Source: an uncultured Erythrobacter sp. | GTDB taxonomy: Bacteria; Pseudomonadota; Alphaproteobacteria; Sphingomonadales; Sphingomonadaceae | NCBI GenBank assembly: GCA_947494705.1 | Contig: CANLVN010000002.1 | Coordinates: forward strand, 434,001-498,000 | DNA length: 64,000 nt | Direction: 5' to 3' | Shown: positions 35,519 to 44,297 of the stretch, one piece after another | Layout of the letters: each line of letters opens with the position of its first letter | Numbering within the stretch: position 1 is the first letter of the stretch | The notes under the pieces: model-generated | Seen by the model: only the letters and a program-made list of their open reading frames with translations | What the model was told of the DNA's origin: nothing | Database searches by the model: none | Made by a program: the position numbers and the translations under genes

Positions 35519-36510
35519 GCAGCAAGGCAAACGATTCGGCCCAGACTTCGGCCCCTCAGCGTGGCGTTGCAGATCGCAAGAAGAAGCTCGGCAAGGGCCT
35601 TGGCGCTTTGCTGGGCGAAACGAACCGCGAAGAGCCGCTGGTCCGTTCGGGCGAAGGGCAGGACAAGGATGCGAACGCCGCTCCAGCGGTCGCGGCATCC
35701 GATTCGCCGCTCAAATCGCTTGCGATCGCCAAAATCGACCCGCTCGGAGACAACCCGCGCAAGCATTTCGACGAGAAAGCGCTCGACGAACTTGCCGCGT
35801 CGATAGCAGCGCGCGGGGTGATTCAGCCGATCATCGTGCGTTCCAAGGCGCACGGGCGCTACCAACTGGTCGCAGGTGAACGCCGCTGGCGCGCTGCTCA
35901 GAAAGCCCGTCTGCACGAGATTCCGGCGCTCGTTCGTGAGTTGAGCGACCGTGAAGTTACGGCGCTTGCGCTGATCGAGAACCTCCAGCGCGAGGACCTC
36001 AACCCGATCGAAGAAGCGCGCGCCTACCAGAAGCTGTCCGACGACGAAGGCATGACCCAGGCCGAAATCGCCCGCATGGTGGAAAAATCGCGCAGCCATG
36101 TCGCGAACATCCAGCGCCTGCTCGCGCTGCCGCCTGCGGTGCTTGATCTGGTCGAGGCGGGGAAGTTGACCATGGGCCACGCCCGCGCCCTTATCGGGCA
36201 GGATGATGCAGCAAGTCTCGCTCGCAAGGCTGTTAACGACAATCTCTCGGTCCGCGATATCGAGAAGATGGTTCGGAAATTGGCCAGGACGGCAAAGGGT
36301 GAAAGCTCGAAACCGGAAGCTGGCGGTGCGGCTGCGGCCCAGGACAACGCCGATATCGCGGCTGTTCAGCGGCATCTGGAGGACTATCTGGGCCTCAAGG
36401 TCCGAATCAAGGCCGATTCTGACCCCCGTTCTGGCGAGATCTCGATTCGGTACACCACTCTGGACCAACTCGATCTCGTTTGTCAGCGGCTAACAGGCGG
36501 CGAAATTTAA
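35515..36510 (+). CDS. parB: Chromosome partitioning CTPase/DNA-binding protein ParB
   Basis: CTP-dependent clamp that loads at parS and spreads along DNA. The 331-residue protein has KKKLGKGLGALLGE at the N-terminus (the ParA-stimulating arm follows this kind of segment), NPRKHFDEKALDELA, and the CTP-binding box GERRWRAAQKA (about residue 122). The parS-reading helix-turn-helix MTQAEIARMVEKSRSHVANIQRLL spans about 180-203 and a C-terminal dimer domain closes the protein. It is cotranscribed with parA through an ATGA overlap. Confidence 0.96.
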   Translation: MSSKANDSAQTSAPQRGVADRKKKLGKGLGALLGETNREEPLVRSGEGQDKDANAAPAVAASDSPLKSLAIAKIDPLGDNPRKHFDEKALDELAASIAARGVIQPIIVRSKAHGRYQLVAGERRWRAAQKARLHEIPALVRELSDREVTALALIENLQREDLNPIEEARAYQKLSDDEGMTQAEIARMVEKSRSHVANIQRLLALPPAVLDLVEAGKLTMGHARALIGQDDAASLARKAVNDNLSVRDIEKMVRKLARTAKGESSKPEAGGAAAAQDNADIAAVQRHLEDYLGLKVRIKADSDPRSGEISIRYTTLDQLDLVCQRLTGGEI

Positions 36511-36562
36511 CCGAGACTGTCCGAGCGGTAAACGGTATTAAGCCCTTGATAAGACGGCAATC

Positions 36563-36669
36563 GCGCGGGCTACGGCGTTAGCCCTACCGCGCCGTTAACC
36601 CTACCTGCCAACGAAACCGGAACTCCGGGTCTTTACCTAGGCGATCCGAACGGACCGCAATCTGTTCGG
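36563..36669 (+). other. Structured leader of the DUF4402 gene
   Basis: Two hairpins lie between parB and the subunit gene. The first pairs GCGCGG and GGCTA of 36563-36572 with 36579-36592 through a small bulge. The second pairs CCGAACGGA (36646-36654) with TCTGTTCGG (36661-36669). Neither has a T run. They may end parB messages by Rho-independent-like pausing or stabilise the subunit mRNA. Confidence 0.4.
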
Positions 36670-36754
36670 CAGTCGTAATCAGTGAGGCGCGCTTGGATCG
36701 TCAAACTGGTCACGCCTGCAACGCGAAAAGACCACGCTTGGAAGGACCACTGAA

Positions 36755-37297
36755 ATGACCAAGACCATTCGTTTTGGCGCCGCGGCGATCGCCATGGCTG
36801 CCGCTATGGGCATGAGCTCGGTTGCTCACGCCGACACCGCCACCGCAGATGCCACGGCAGAAGTGCTCGACGCACTTGTGCTCAACAATGACTCCGCTCT
36901 CGACTTCGGCACCATGATTGTAAGCGGCACGGGCGGATCGGTTATCCTGTTCGCCGACGGCTCGCTCGATTGCACGGCTGCGGACGTTGTTTGCTCGGGT
37001 ACGACCAGCGTTGCAGGCTTCTCGGTCGAAGGCACCGCGAACAAGGCCGTGACGATCAACCTGCCGACGAGCAATGTCGAGCTGCGCCACCCCAGCTACA
37101 CGACCGCAACTGCAGCCCAGCACTCGATTATCCTCAACACCTTCACCTCGAGCGAAAACGGCGGCAGCGGCCCCGAAGTGACGCTCAACGGTACGGGCGA
37201 CGCGACCTTCGACGTGGGTGGCACGATCACCCTCGACGGTAGCGAAGAAGCCGGCGTTTTCGAGGCTACTTTCGACGTTTCAGTCGAATATTCGTAA
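36755..37297 (+). CDS. Secreted DUF4402 protein, probable pilin-like subunit
   Basis: This 180-residue exported protein has a signal peptide at residues 1-26 (cleavage after SVAHA). The mature part is beta-rich and Thr/Gly/Ala-rich, and begins with ATAEVLDALVLNNDSALDFG, the DUF4402 pattern. Two cysteines (C73 and C80) could form a disulfide near the N-terminus, as in chaperone-usher subunits. It ends in alternating hydrophobics (FEATFDVSVEYS), resembling a last beta strand. GAAGGA precedes the ATG. The chaperone and usher-like genes follow after a terminator-like hairpin, so this is probably the abundant surface subunit. Pilus formation is inferred. Confidence 0.72.
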   Translation: MTKTIRFGAAAIAMAAAMGMSSVAHADTATADATAEVLDALVLNNDSALDFGTMIVSGTGGSVILFADGSLDCTAADVVCSGTTSVAGFSVEGTANKAVTINLPTSNVELRHPSYTTATAAQHSIILNTFTSSENGGSGPEVTLNGTGDATFDVGGTITLDGSEEAGVFEATFDVSVEYS

Positions 37298-37346
37298 GCC
37301 TTTCTGGCTTGGTGGCGTCTAGCCACCGACCATCGCGAAATCGGTT

Positions 37347-37386
37347 CGAGCCGTGTCCTGTCCGGGGCGCGGCTCGACTGCTTTTT
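37347..37386 (+). terminator. Terminator/attenuator between subunit and chaperone genes
   Basis: CGAGCCGTG (37347-37355) pairs with CGCGGCTCG (37368-37376), with one G-T pair, followed after five bases by a run of five T and later TTTT. Placed after the first gene it would allow much more subunit mRNA than chaperone-usher mRNA. Confidence 0.75.
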
Positions 37387-37439
37387 GATGTTTTGCATGT
37401 CCCGAAAATGGCGCGGATTTAATGGTTCTTAACCCTATT

Positions 37440-37508
37440 CGCTTACCAAACTCCGTGAAACCACGCAGGTAAGCGGGGCCGCTCCCGCGCTGCGTCTCAG
37501 GGAGTTTG
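37440..37508 (+). promoter_or_regulatory. Possible translation-control structure before the chaperone gene
   Basis: CGCTTACC (37440-37447) pairs perfectly with GGTAAGCG (37468-37475). In addition CAAACTCC (37447-37454), mostly in its loop, is the exact complement of GGAGTTTG (37501-37508), which holds the presumed ribosome site. The pairings share one base and would compete or form a pseudoknot. Confidence 0.4.
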
Positions 37509-37515
37509 TGCGGCG

Positions 37516-38355
37516 ATGTCATTCAAAACATTTCGGAAAATCGTCCGTCATTCGGCGGCGGCCCTGGCTCTTACAGCTTCGGCCTTCGGTGCCACCTCTG
37601 CGATGGCGCAGGGCGATCTGCTGGTCGCGCCGACCCGCGTAATCCTCGATGGCTCACGTGGAACCGAAGTCATTCTCAGCAATATCGGCTCCGAGGAAGC
37701 AACCTATCGCATCGGACTCGAATTGCGCCGGATGCTCGACAATGGCCGCCTCGAGCCGGTCGAACGAGTGGACGCAAGTGACGCAGAGGAGGCGGCGCTC
37801 GGCATGATCCGCTATGCACCTCGCCGCATCACGCTGCCGCCAGGCCAGCCCCAGGCGGTCCGGCTTGCCGCGCGACCTGGCGCCGAGCTGCCCGACGGTG
37901 AATACCGTGTCCATATGTCGTTCAAGGCGATCCCGCGCCCGCGCGAAGTCACCAACAGCGATGAGCCGGCGGAAGGCGTATCGATCCAGCTGATACCGAT
38001 CTACGGCGTAACCATCCCCATAATCGTTCGCCACGGCCGGCTTGAAGCGCAGGTTGCCCTGACGCAGCCCGCAATCCTACAGGGTGAGGAGGGCCCGGAA
38101 TTCTCCATGACCATCAACCGCTCGGGCGACAGCTCGACATATGGCCTGCTCGAGGTGACGAAGCCCGGCGTCGACGATCCGCTGCTGACTCTGCGCGGAG
38201 TGGCGGTTTATCCCGAAGTGTCCGAACGCGAAGTGCGCGTGCGGCTGACACCCGAACAAGCCGCACTCTTCAATGGCCAGATCCGCATCGAGTATCGCGA
38301 AATGCCCGATGCCGGGGGCGGTCTGATCGCCGCGGTAGACAGCTTCGTCGGCTGA
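37516..38355 (+). CDS. PapD-like periplasmic fimbrial chaperone
   Basis: This 279-residue protein has a signal peptide at residues 1-31 (cleavage after AMA). It has the two-domain PapD build. The first domain starts DLLVAPTRVILDGSRGTEVILSN, with the conserved basic residue on the first strands. It includes IRYAPRRITLPPGQPQAVRL, the segment before the subunit-binding G1 strand, and LIPIYGVTIPIIV with alternating hydrophobics for donor-strand complementation. It would hold the DUF4402 subunit in the periplasm and hand it to the usher-like protein. The usher-like gene follows after 28 bp. The spacing between GGAG and the ATG is rather long (11 bases). Confidence 0.82.
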   Translation: MSFKTFRKIVRHSAAALALTASAFGATSAMAQGDLLVAPTRVILDGSRGTEVILSNIGSEEATYRIGLELRRMLDNGRLEPVERVDASDAEEAALGMIRYAPRRITLPPGQPQAVRLAARPGAELPDGEYRVHMSFKAIPRPREVTNSDEPAEGVSIQLIPIYGVTIPIIVRHGRLEAQVALTQPAILQGEEGPEFSMTINRSGDSSTYGLLEVTKPGVDDPLLTLRGVAVYPEVSEREVRVRLTPEQAALFNGQIRIEYREMPDAGGGLIAAVDSFVG

Positions 38356-38383
38356 ACCCGGATAGCCTGACGGCTGACAGAAA

Positions 38384-41155
38384 ATGCTTCGGATGCGCCA
38401 TCACACCTTGAGCGCCGTTGCGGGTATCGCAGCGGCGTTTGGCGTGCTTGCGGGTGCTCCAGCTCAAGCTGCTGAGCAGAACGAAGCTGTCGCGACGTCG
38501 AAGACCTCGACCTGGCAGGCAAATGACGACGATTTCCTGTTCCTCCAGCTGGTAATCAATAATTACAAGCTGACTTACGATGTGCGCGGCTACCAGACCG
38601 ATAAAGGCGTCTGCCTCGACCTCGCCGATGTGATCCAGTCGCTCGACCTGCCGATCCGTATCGACAAGAAGTCGCGCCGCGCAACCGGCTGGTTGTTCGC
38701 GGAGGACCAGGAATTCTCGCTCGACCGTGATTCCAATACGGTACAAAACATGAACATTGGCCGCGCGCCGGTGGCCAGCGACATCCACGACACGCCCGAA
38801 GGGTGGTGCGTCGACACCGATGCGCTCTCAAACTGGTTTGGCATCACTTTCAAGCCCGATTTGTTCAACGCGGTCGTCAAACTGGAGACCGATCGCGACT
38901 TGCCCTTCATGCAGGCGATCGAGCGCAGAAGTCGCGCCGCGCGACTTCGCTCGAAGCCAGCGACTTTCGATTTGAGCAAGTTCCCCAGCGCGGACATGGA
39001 ATACCGATCATGGCGGACCCCGTCGCTCGACGTGGTCGCACAGGCTAGCGTAAACGGCGGCGAAGGCGGGCGCGAGGGCGTCGAGGGGCGGGTTGAACTT
39101 TACGCCGCCGGAGAAGCGCTCGGCGCGAGCTATTTCGCGCGCGTCGCGACGGATAGCCAACTCGAGCCGCAGACAGTGCGGCTTCGTGCCTATCGAAACG
39201 ATCCTGAAGGCAACCTGCTCGGCCCGCTCCAGGCGACACAGGTCGCGATCGGCGATGTTGAAACGCTTCCCGGCCGCCTGACCGGACAGACGGCGGTGGG
39301 GCGCGGTGCCTTCATCAGCAATCGCCCCCTCGGCCAGGCCACGAATTTCTCGACGACCACTCTACGCGGTGTCCTTCCCGCCGGATGGGACGCGGAATTG
39401 TATCGCAACGGTCAGCTGCTCGCCTTTCAGGACGATCGCGGCGACGGACGCTATGAGTTCATCGATGTCGAACTCTTCTTCGGCCGCAACGATCTCGAAG
39501 TCGTGCTCTATGGTCCGCAGGGGCAGATCCGGCGCGACGTGACTTCGGTTCCGGTTGGCTTCAACCAGATCGAGCCCGGAAAGACCTATTACTGGGCCGG
39601 GGTGCTGCAGAACAATCGCGACCTCATCGATCTGGGTGGAGGTATTCGCGACGGGCCGCAATCTTGGCGCTGGGGCATGGGGGTTGAGCGCGGGCTCGAC
39701 CAGAGGACCAGCGCTGCCGTCGGCGTCCAGAACCTGTTAGTCCGGGGCGAGCGCCGCACTTATGCGGAGGGTGCCGTCATGCGTTCACTGGGAGCGGTGC
39801 AGCTGGAAATGGTTGCTGCACACGAATTTGGCGCGGGCTCAGCGCTCGAAACCACCGCGCTCGGTCGTGTTGGGAGGTTCAACCTGGGCGCTAACGCTTT
39901 GGTCTCCTTCGGTAACTTCACCAGCGAGTTCACGGATGGCCAGTTGGACTACCGTGCGGGCTTCAACTTCGACACGTCGCTCAGCCTGGGGAAAGTCACT
40001 CTCCCGGTCCAGGGCGACTTCGCACATTCGAAGTTCACCGACGGCTCGGAAGTTAACGAATTCCTAATGACGACCTCGCTCACGGCGGGGCGCGTGGCGC
40101 TTTCGGCGCAATTGGGGCACCGGATGCGAACCGCGGGCGCGCTTGCTTCGGCGGACAGCGAGACGCGCGTGCGGTTACTCGCCAATGCGCGCTTCAAGGG
40201 CTTTCGCATGCGTGGCAACGCGACTTTCCTGACCGATGGGCCGGACAAGGGACTGGAGAGCGCGAATGTGCGCGTGGATACCGGGCTTGGCGAAGATGCC
40301 GAGTTGCAGGGACAGCTCGACTACACCGCGCGGACCGACGAATTTCGCTTGTCGGCGGGATACACGCACCGCTTCGACACGCTTTCGCTGCGCGGGGACG
40401 CCTTCGTAACGTCGCGCGGCGGGGTTGGAGCGACCGTGCAGCTCGCCTTCAGTCTTGGACCGGATCCCGTTTCGGGCGGGGTGCGGGTCACTTCCAACAA
40501 ACTGGCGCGCAACGGACAGGCGGCGGTCACGGTTTTCCGTGACGACAACGGCAATGCGCGCCGGGACCCGGGCGAGGAATTGATGCCGGACATCTCGGTC
40601 GAGGCTGGTCTGCGCACGACCGATGCGATCACCGCCGAAAATGGCCGGACTGTCGTCGACGACCTGCGTCCGTTCCGCCCGGTCCTGGTCGGCATCGACG
40701 TGAGCACCCTGAGCGACCCGTTCCTCGCCCCTGCAAGCAAGGGCATTGTCGTCGTCCCTCGGCCCGGTGTCATCGCGGAGATAGAGTTGGCGGTGTCGCC
40801 CACCGGAGAGGTGGAAGGAACCCTGCTAAGTCCGTCGGGCGTAGAACAGCCGGGGGTGAAGCTCGAGCTGATCGATCCGCGCGACAATGTCGCCGCCGAG
40901 ACCGTCAGCGAGTTTGACGGGTTCTTCCTGTTCCAGCGCGTGCCTTATGGCGAATACCAGCTCCGCGTCGGCAAGGATGCGGCGACAAAGCTCGATGTCG
41001 TGCGCAACATCTCTCATTCCGACGGTCGGCGCTCGGTCACGCTCGACCGCGACGAAGATGTCGTGCGATTTGGAACTGTTCGCTTGAAAGGCGAGGACCG
41101 CGAAGAGTCGCCGTTCGAAGACGGGCCCACGATCGCGGCGGCTCGCCCGGAATAG
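38384..41155 (+). CDS. Usher-like outer-membrane protein with SdrD-type and carboxypeptidase-regulatory-like C-terminal domains
   Basis: This 923-residue exported protein has a signal peptide at about residues 1-29. The N-terminal part (FLFLQLVINNYKLTYDVRG, then a pair of cysteines in GVCLDL and GWCVDT) resembles an usher N-domain. The middle third alternates short amphipathic strands ending in turns, as in an outer-membrane barrel, and contains NGQLLAFQDDRGDGRYEF and VPVGFNQIEPGKTYYWAG, which recall usher plug regions. Around residue 720 is an FRDDNGNARRDPGEEL calcium-loop-like motif. Near 845 DGFFLFQRVPYGEYQLRV looks like a carboxypeptidase-regulatory (CNA-B-like) fold. It probably exports the DUF4402 subunit. 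It is not a textbook FimD/PapC. Confidence 0.65.
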   Translation: MLRMRHHTLSAVAGIAAAFGVLAGAPAQAAEQNEAVATSKTSTWQANDDDFLFLQLVINNYKLTYDVRGYQTDKGVCLDLADVIQSLDLPIRIDKKSRRATGWLFAEDQEFSLDRDSNTVQNMNIGRAPVASDIHDTPEGWCVDTDALSNWFGITFKPDLFNAVVKLETDRDLPFMQAIERRSRAARLRSKPATFDLSKFPSADMEYRSWRTPSLDVVAQASVNGGEGGREGVEGRVELYAAGEALGASYFARVATDSQLEPQTVRLRAYRNDPEGNLLGPLQATQVAIGDVETLPGRLTGQTAVGRGAFISNRPLGQATNFSTTTLRGVLPAGWDAELYRNGQLLAFQDDRGDGRYEFIDVELFFGRNDLEVVLYGPQGQIRRDVTSVPVGFNQIEPGKTYYWAGVLQNNRDLIDLGGGIRDGPQSWRWGMGVERGLDQRTSAAVGVQNLLVRGERRTYAEGAVMRSLGAVQLEMVAAHEFGAGSALETTALGRVGRFNLGANALVSFGNFTSEFTDGQLDYRAGFNFDTSLSLGKVTLPVQGDFAHSKFTDGSEVNEFLMTTSLTAGRVALSAQLGHRMRTAGALASADSETRVRLLANARFKGFRMRGNATFLTDGPDKGLESANVRVDTGLGEDAELQGQLDYTARTDEFRLSAGYTHRFDTLSLRGDAFVTSRGGVGATVQLAFSLGPDPVSGGVRVTSNKLARNGQAAVTVFRDDNGNARRDPGEELMPDISVEAGLRTTDAITAENGRTVVDDLRPFRPVLVGIDVSTLSDPFLAPASKGIVVVPRPGVIAEIELAVSPTGEVEGTLLSPSGVEQPGVKLELIDPRDNVAAETVSEFDGFFLFQRVPYGEYQLRVGKDAATKLDVVRNISHSDGRRSVTLDRDEDVVRFGTVRLKGEDREESPFEDGPTIAAARPE

Positions 41156-41175
41156 GTCGTGCCTGCGCGCTTGAC

Positions 41176-42114
41176 TCAGTTGCCCTTGATCGGGATCGGC
41201 TGCGTCTTGATCGGACGAGGAGCCGGGGGCGGGGCAGGAATGACGCGCCTCGCACCGGGGATGACCTCTTCACGCACGGTTTCGCGCACGATCACCCGCT
41301 GTTGCTGCTGGTAGGTCACCGGCACGTAGACGATCTGCTGTGGCGGGGCGTAGCTGTAGCCGTAACCGTAGGAGGGATAGGCCTGCCCATATCCGTACTG
41401 AACCGGCGGGGCGTAGGCCGGAGCCGGGATGGTGCGCGCCGCGACACGATAGGGCGGGGCGTACGCGCCGGGGTGGCCATATTGCGACAGGTAGCTGTCG
41501 AGTGCAGCCTCGCAGTCATAGTCTCCATCACGGTCACGGCCGCCTCCGATCAGCGATCCAATCAGCAATCCGCCGAGACCGCCGACACCGGCCCCGATCA
41601 GGGTGCCGCCAAGGCGATCGCCGGCATCCGCAATGCGGTTACCCGCGATTCCTCCGGCAATAGCGCCAAGAAGCCCACCGATGATCCCGCCCTTCTCGCG
41701 GTCATCATAGCCATTGGTGCGCCTTTCGCATTCGTCGATCCATTCCTCGCGCTCGAAGACGGTGCTGGTGGGCGAGTAGCCATAGTTCTGCGCATAGGCA
41801 GGATACTGGGTCCCGGCTTCGTAATAGCCTTCGCTGCCAGCATAGTCCGGACCCCGGCTTTCGATCCTGCGAGTGCGAGTGATCGTCTCAACGCCGTCGG
41901 GGCCGACAATCGTCTCACTATCGCGGTAAACCGCCGGGCCGGTACGGTATTCGGGCGGCAGGGCACGAACGTCGGCCTCGTCCATGGGAGCCGGGTCGAG
42001 AGGGCCAGCTTGCGGATAGGCATCCTGAGCCTGGGCGGAAGCGGGCGCCGCCGCGGCGACGGCGGCAAGGCCGAGACCGGCAAAAAGGGTGCGCGAAAAA
42101 GCAGAGACAGTCAT
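41176..42114 (-). CDS. Glycine-zipper surface-antigen-like protein
   Basis: This 312-residue exported protein has a signal peptide at residues 1-27. A glycine-zipper 2TM segment spans about 142-190 (GGIIGGLLGAIAGGIAGNRI, then GTLIGAGVGGLGGLLIGSLI), as in 17-kDa Rickettsia surface antigens. The C-terminus is low-complexity and rich in Tyr, Pro, Gly and Gln, ending in a proline-rich tail. It is probably an outer-membrane or envelope-associated protein of structural role. GGAGG precedes the ATG. It converges with the usher-like gene, 20 bp apart, and has its own promoter. Confidence 0.78.
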   Translation of the reverse strand: MTVSAFSRTLFAGLGLAAVAAAAPASAQAQDAYPQAGPLDPAPMDEADVRALPPEYRTGPAVYRDSETIVGPDGVETITRTRRIESRGPDYAGSEGYYEAGTQYPAYAQNYGYSPTSTVFEREEWIDECERRTNGYDDREKGGIIGGLLGAIAGGIAGNRIADAGDRLGGTLIGAGVGGLGGLLIGSLIGGGRDRDGDYDCEAALDSYLSQYGHPGAYAPPYRVAARTIPAPAYAPPVQYGYGQAYPSYGYGYSYAPPQQIVYVPVTYQQQQRVIVRETVREEVIPGARRVIPAPPPAPRPIKTQPIPIKGN

Positions 42115-42268
42115 CGAAATCCTCCGGGCGAGGCTGCGGACACGACTCGCACCCGGTTTGGCGCGAGGTGATGGTTAGCTAATCGTTACCATCGCGCCTT
42201 CCGACCGGCCAAGCGTGGAGGGCAGGCTGTCTCGTTTCGGGGCGATTACGGGGAGAGAGGTGATGAGC

Positions 42269-42766
42269 CTAGATCCGGTCGGCCAGCAGGGCGGCCAGCT
42301 TTTCCAGTCCTCGCGCATCGGCCTCATTGAAGCGGGCGGGCCTGGGGCTGTCGAGATCGATCACGGCTACCACCTCGCCCGCGCGCAAAACCGGCACGAC
42401 CAGTTCCGACCGGCTCGCCGCGTCGCAGGCAATATGGCCCGGGAAGGCATGAACGTCTTCGACCAGCTGCGTTTTGCCCTCGCTGGCTGCGGCCCCGCAC
42501 ACGCCCTGGCCAAGCGGGATGCGAATACACGCCGGACGCCCGACGAATGGCCCCAATACGAGTTCCGATGACCCGTCCGCACCTTCTCCCATGCGATAGA
42601 AACCCGCCCAATTGAGATCGGGTACGAACTCCCACAGCAACGCGGCGACATTCGCCATATTGGCAATACCGTCGCTCTCGCCCGAGGTCAGCGCTTCGGC
42701 AGCATCGCATAACTGGCGATAGCGCTCAGCCGGGTCGAGGTCTGGGTCGGGTTTGAAATCGTACAC
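42269..42766 (-). CDS. Free methionine-(R)-sulfoxide reductase (GAF domain)
   Basis: This 165-residue GAF-fold enzyme reduces free Met-R-sulfoxide, protecting against oxidants. The fRMsr pattern is clear: LNWAGFYRM, LGPFVGRPACIRIPLGQGVCG with two catalytic-region cysteines, and DVHAFPGHIACDAASRSELVVPV with the third. The start is GTG at 42766 with only a weak ribosome site. It diverges from the sugar-dehydrogenase gene with 49 bp between the starts. Confidence 0.92.
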   Translation of the reverse strand: MYDFKPDPDLDPAERYRQLCDAAEALTSGESDGIANMANVAALLWEFVPDLNWAGFYRMGEGADGSSELVLGPFVGRPACIRIPLGQGVCGAAASEGKTQLVEDVHAFPGHIACDAASRSELVVPVLRAGEVVAVIDLDSPRPARFNEADARGLEKLAALLADRI

Positions 42767-42815
42767 TGAGTCTAATCCTGTTGTCGGCAGCGATTGGCTG
42801 ACTTATCTGACCTCT

Positions 42816-44297
42816 ATGGCCTTTCTCCGCAAACTCGCAATCGCTCTCGTCGTTTTCGTGCTCGTCGTGGGCGCGGCGCTATTCTTCCTCTCGCGTGGCG
42901 ACACCGCCGATCTGTCGGTCGAGGCGGTCGCCGGCACCGATCCGACGCTCCAAGAGCCCGAGCCCGAAAGCTTTCCCACGGTGCAGATTGCCGAGCCGGT
43001 CGGCTGGGAAGAGGGCGACGCTCCAGTCCCGGCTGAGGGGTTGAGCGTTAATCGCTTTGCCGAAGGGCTCGACCATCCGCGCGTGCTCTATTCGTTGCCC
43101 AATGGCGACGTGCTGGTCACGTTGACACGCGCTCCGGCGAAAGAGGGCGGGAATGACGGCATCATGGGAACGATCCGTGGCTGGATCGAAGGCCTGTTGT
43201 TTGCGCGCGCCGGGGCCGCCGGCGAATCGGCGAACCAGATCGTCCTGCTGCGCGATGCCGACGGGGATGGCGTTGCCGAAATCCAGCGCGTCATCCGCAG
43301 CGAAGGGCTTGATTCGCCATCGGGCATGAGCTGGCATGACGGCACGCTCTACGTCGCCAACCACGATGAAGTGCTCGCCTTCGACTACGAACTGGGCGAC
43401 GACCAAGTAACGGGCGACCCGCGCAAGCTGATGGACCTGCCGGCGGGTGGCGGGCACTGGATGCGCAACATGGAGATCAATCCCGAAGGCACACTCATGT
43501 ACATTGCGGTGGGATCGGTCAGCAATATCGGCGAATCCGGCATGGCGGTCGAAGAAGGCCGCGCGATGATCTGGGAATACAATCTCGAAGACGACACCGC
43601 ACGCCAGTTCGCCGCGGGGCTGCGCAATCCGAATGGACTGGATTTCAGCCCATGGAACGGCGAGCTGTGGACGACGGTCAACGAACGCGACATGCTCGGA
43701 TCGGACCTCGTGCCCGATTATCTGACCAACGTGCCGGTCGGCGCGCAGTATGGCTGGCCGTGGGTGTACTACAAGGACACGATCGATCGGCGGGTCGAGG
43801 CTCCGATGCCGCGCTTCCTCACCGAATATACGCGCTATCCTGAATATGCGCTTGGGCCCCACGTAGCCGCGCTTGGCTTTGTCTTCACCAAGGAAGGCCA
43901 TCGCATGGGCGAAAAATTTGACAGCGGCGCGTTCGTCGCGCGGCATGGGTCGTGGAACCGCAAGCCGCCTTCCGGCTACGACATGGTCTATGTCGATTTC
44001 GACGAACGCGGCAATCCGCAGGGCGCGCCTGTTCCGGTGCTCGGCGGTTTCCTCAAGGAAGATGGCACAACCAAGGGACGCCCGACCTGGGTCGAGTGGG
44101 CTGGCGACGGATCACTGCTGATGTCGGACGATACCGCCGGGATCATCTGGCGCGTTCTCGACAGTGGCGCGGAGCCGGGTTCGGGAATCGAACGGTTGCG
44201 CGGAGAGCCGCTGAGGCCGCAACGCGAACTGGTCGACCCACGCGCAAGCTTCGAAGAGGATTACCTGCGCAATCAGGCTGGCCAGCAGGTCGACTAG
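42816..44297 (+). CDS. Membrane-anchored sorbosone dehydrogenase/PQQ-sugar-dehydrogenase-like protein
   Basis: This 493-residue protein has an N-terminal hydrophobic anchor (residues 4-24), a short acidic linker, then a six-bladed beta-propeller of the GSDH/sorbosone dehydrogenase superfamily. Visible blade motifs are LDHPRVLYSLPNGDVLVTLT, LRDADGDGVAEIQ, GLRNPNGLDFSPWNGELWTTVNERD, and GSWNRKPPSGYDM near the end. It would oxidise an unknown alcohol or aldose in the periplasm if PQQ is available. ATG 42816 is chosen because it starts the hydrophobic anchor. It converges with the DUF815 gene, overlapping by four bases. Confidence 0.82.
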   Translation: MAFLRKLAIALVVFVLVVGAALFFLSRGDTADLSVEAVAGTDPTLQEPEPESFPTVQIAEPVGWEEGDAPVPAEGLSVNRFAEGLDHPRVLYSLPNGDVLVTLTRAPAKEGGNDGIMGTIRGWIEGLLFARAGAAGESANQIVLLRDADGDGVAEIQRVIRSEGLDSPSGMSWHDGTLYVANHDEVLAFDYELGDDQVTGDPRKLMDLPAGGGHWMRNMEINPEGTLMYIAVGSVSNIGESGMAVEEGRAMIWEYNLEDDTARQFAAGLRNPNGLDFSPWNGELWTTVNERDMLGSDLVPDYLTNVPVGAQYGWPWVYYKDTIDRRVEAPMPRFLTEYTRYPEYALGPHVAALGFVFTKEGHRMGEKFDSGAFVARHGSWNRKPPSGYDMVYVDFDERGNPQGAPVPVLGGFLKEDGTTKGRPTWVEWAGDGSLLMSDDTAGIIWRVLDSGAEPGSGIERLRGEPLRPQRELVDPRASFEEDYLRNQAGQQVD

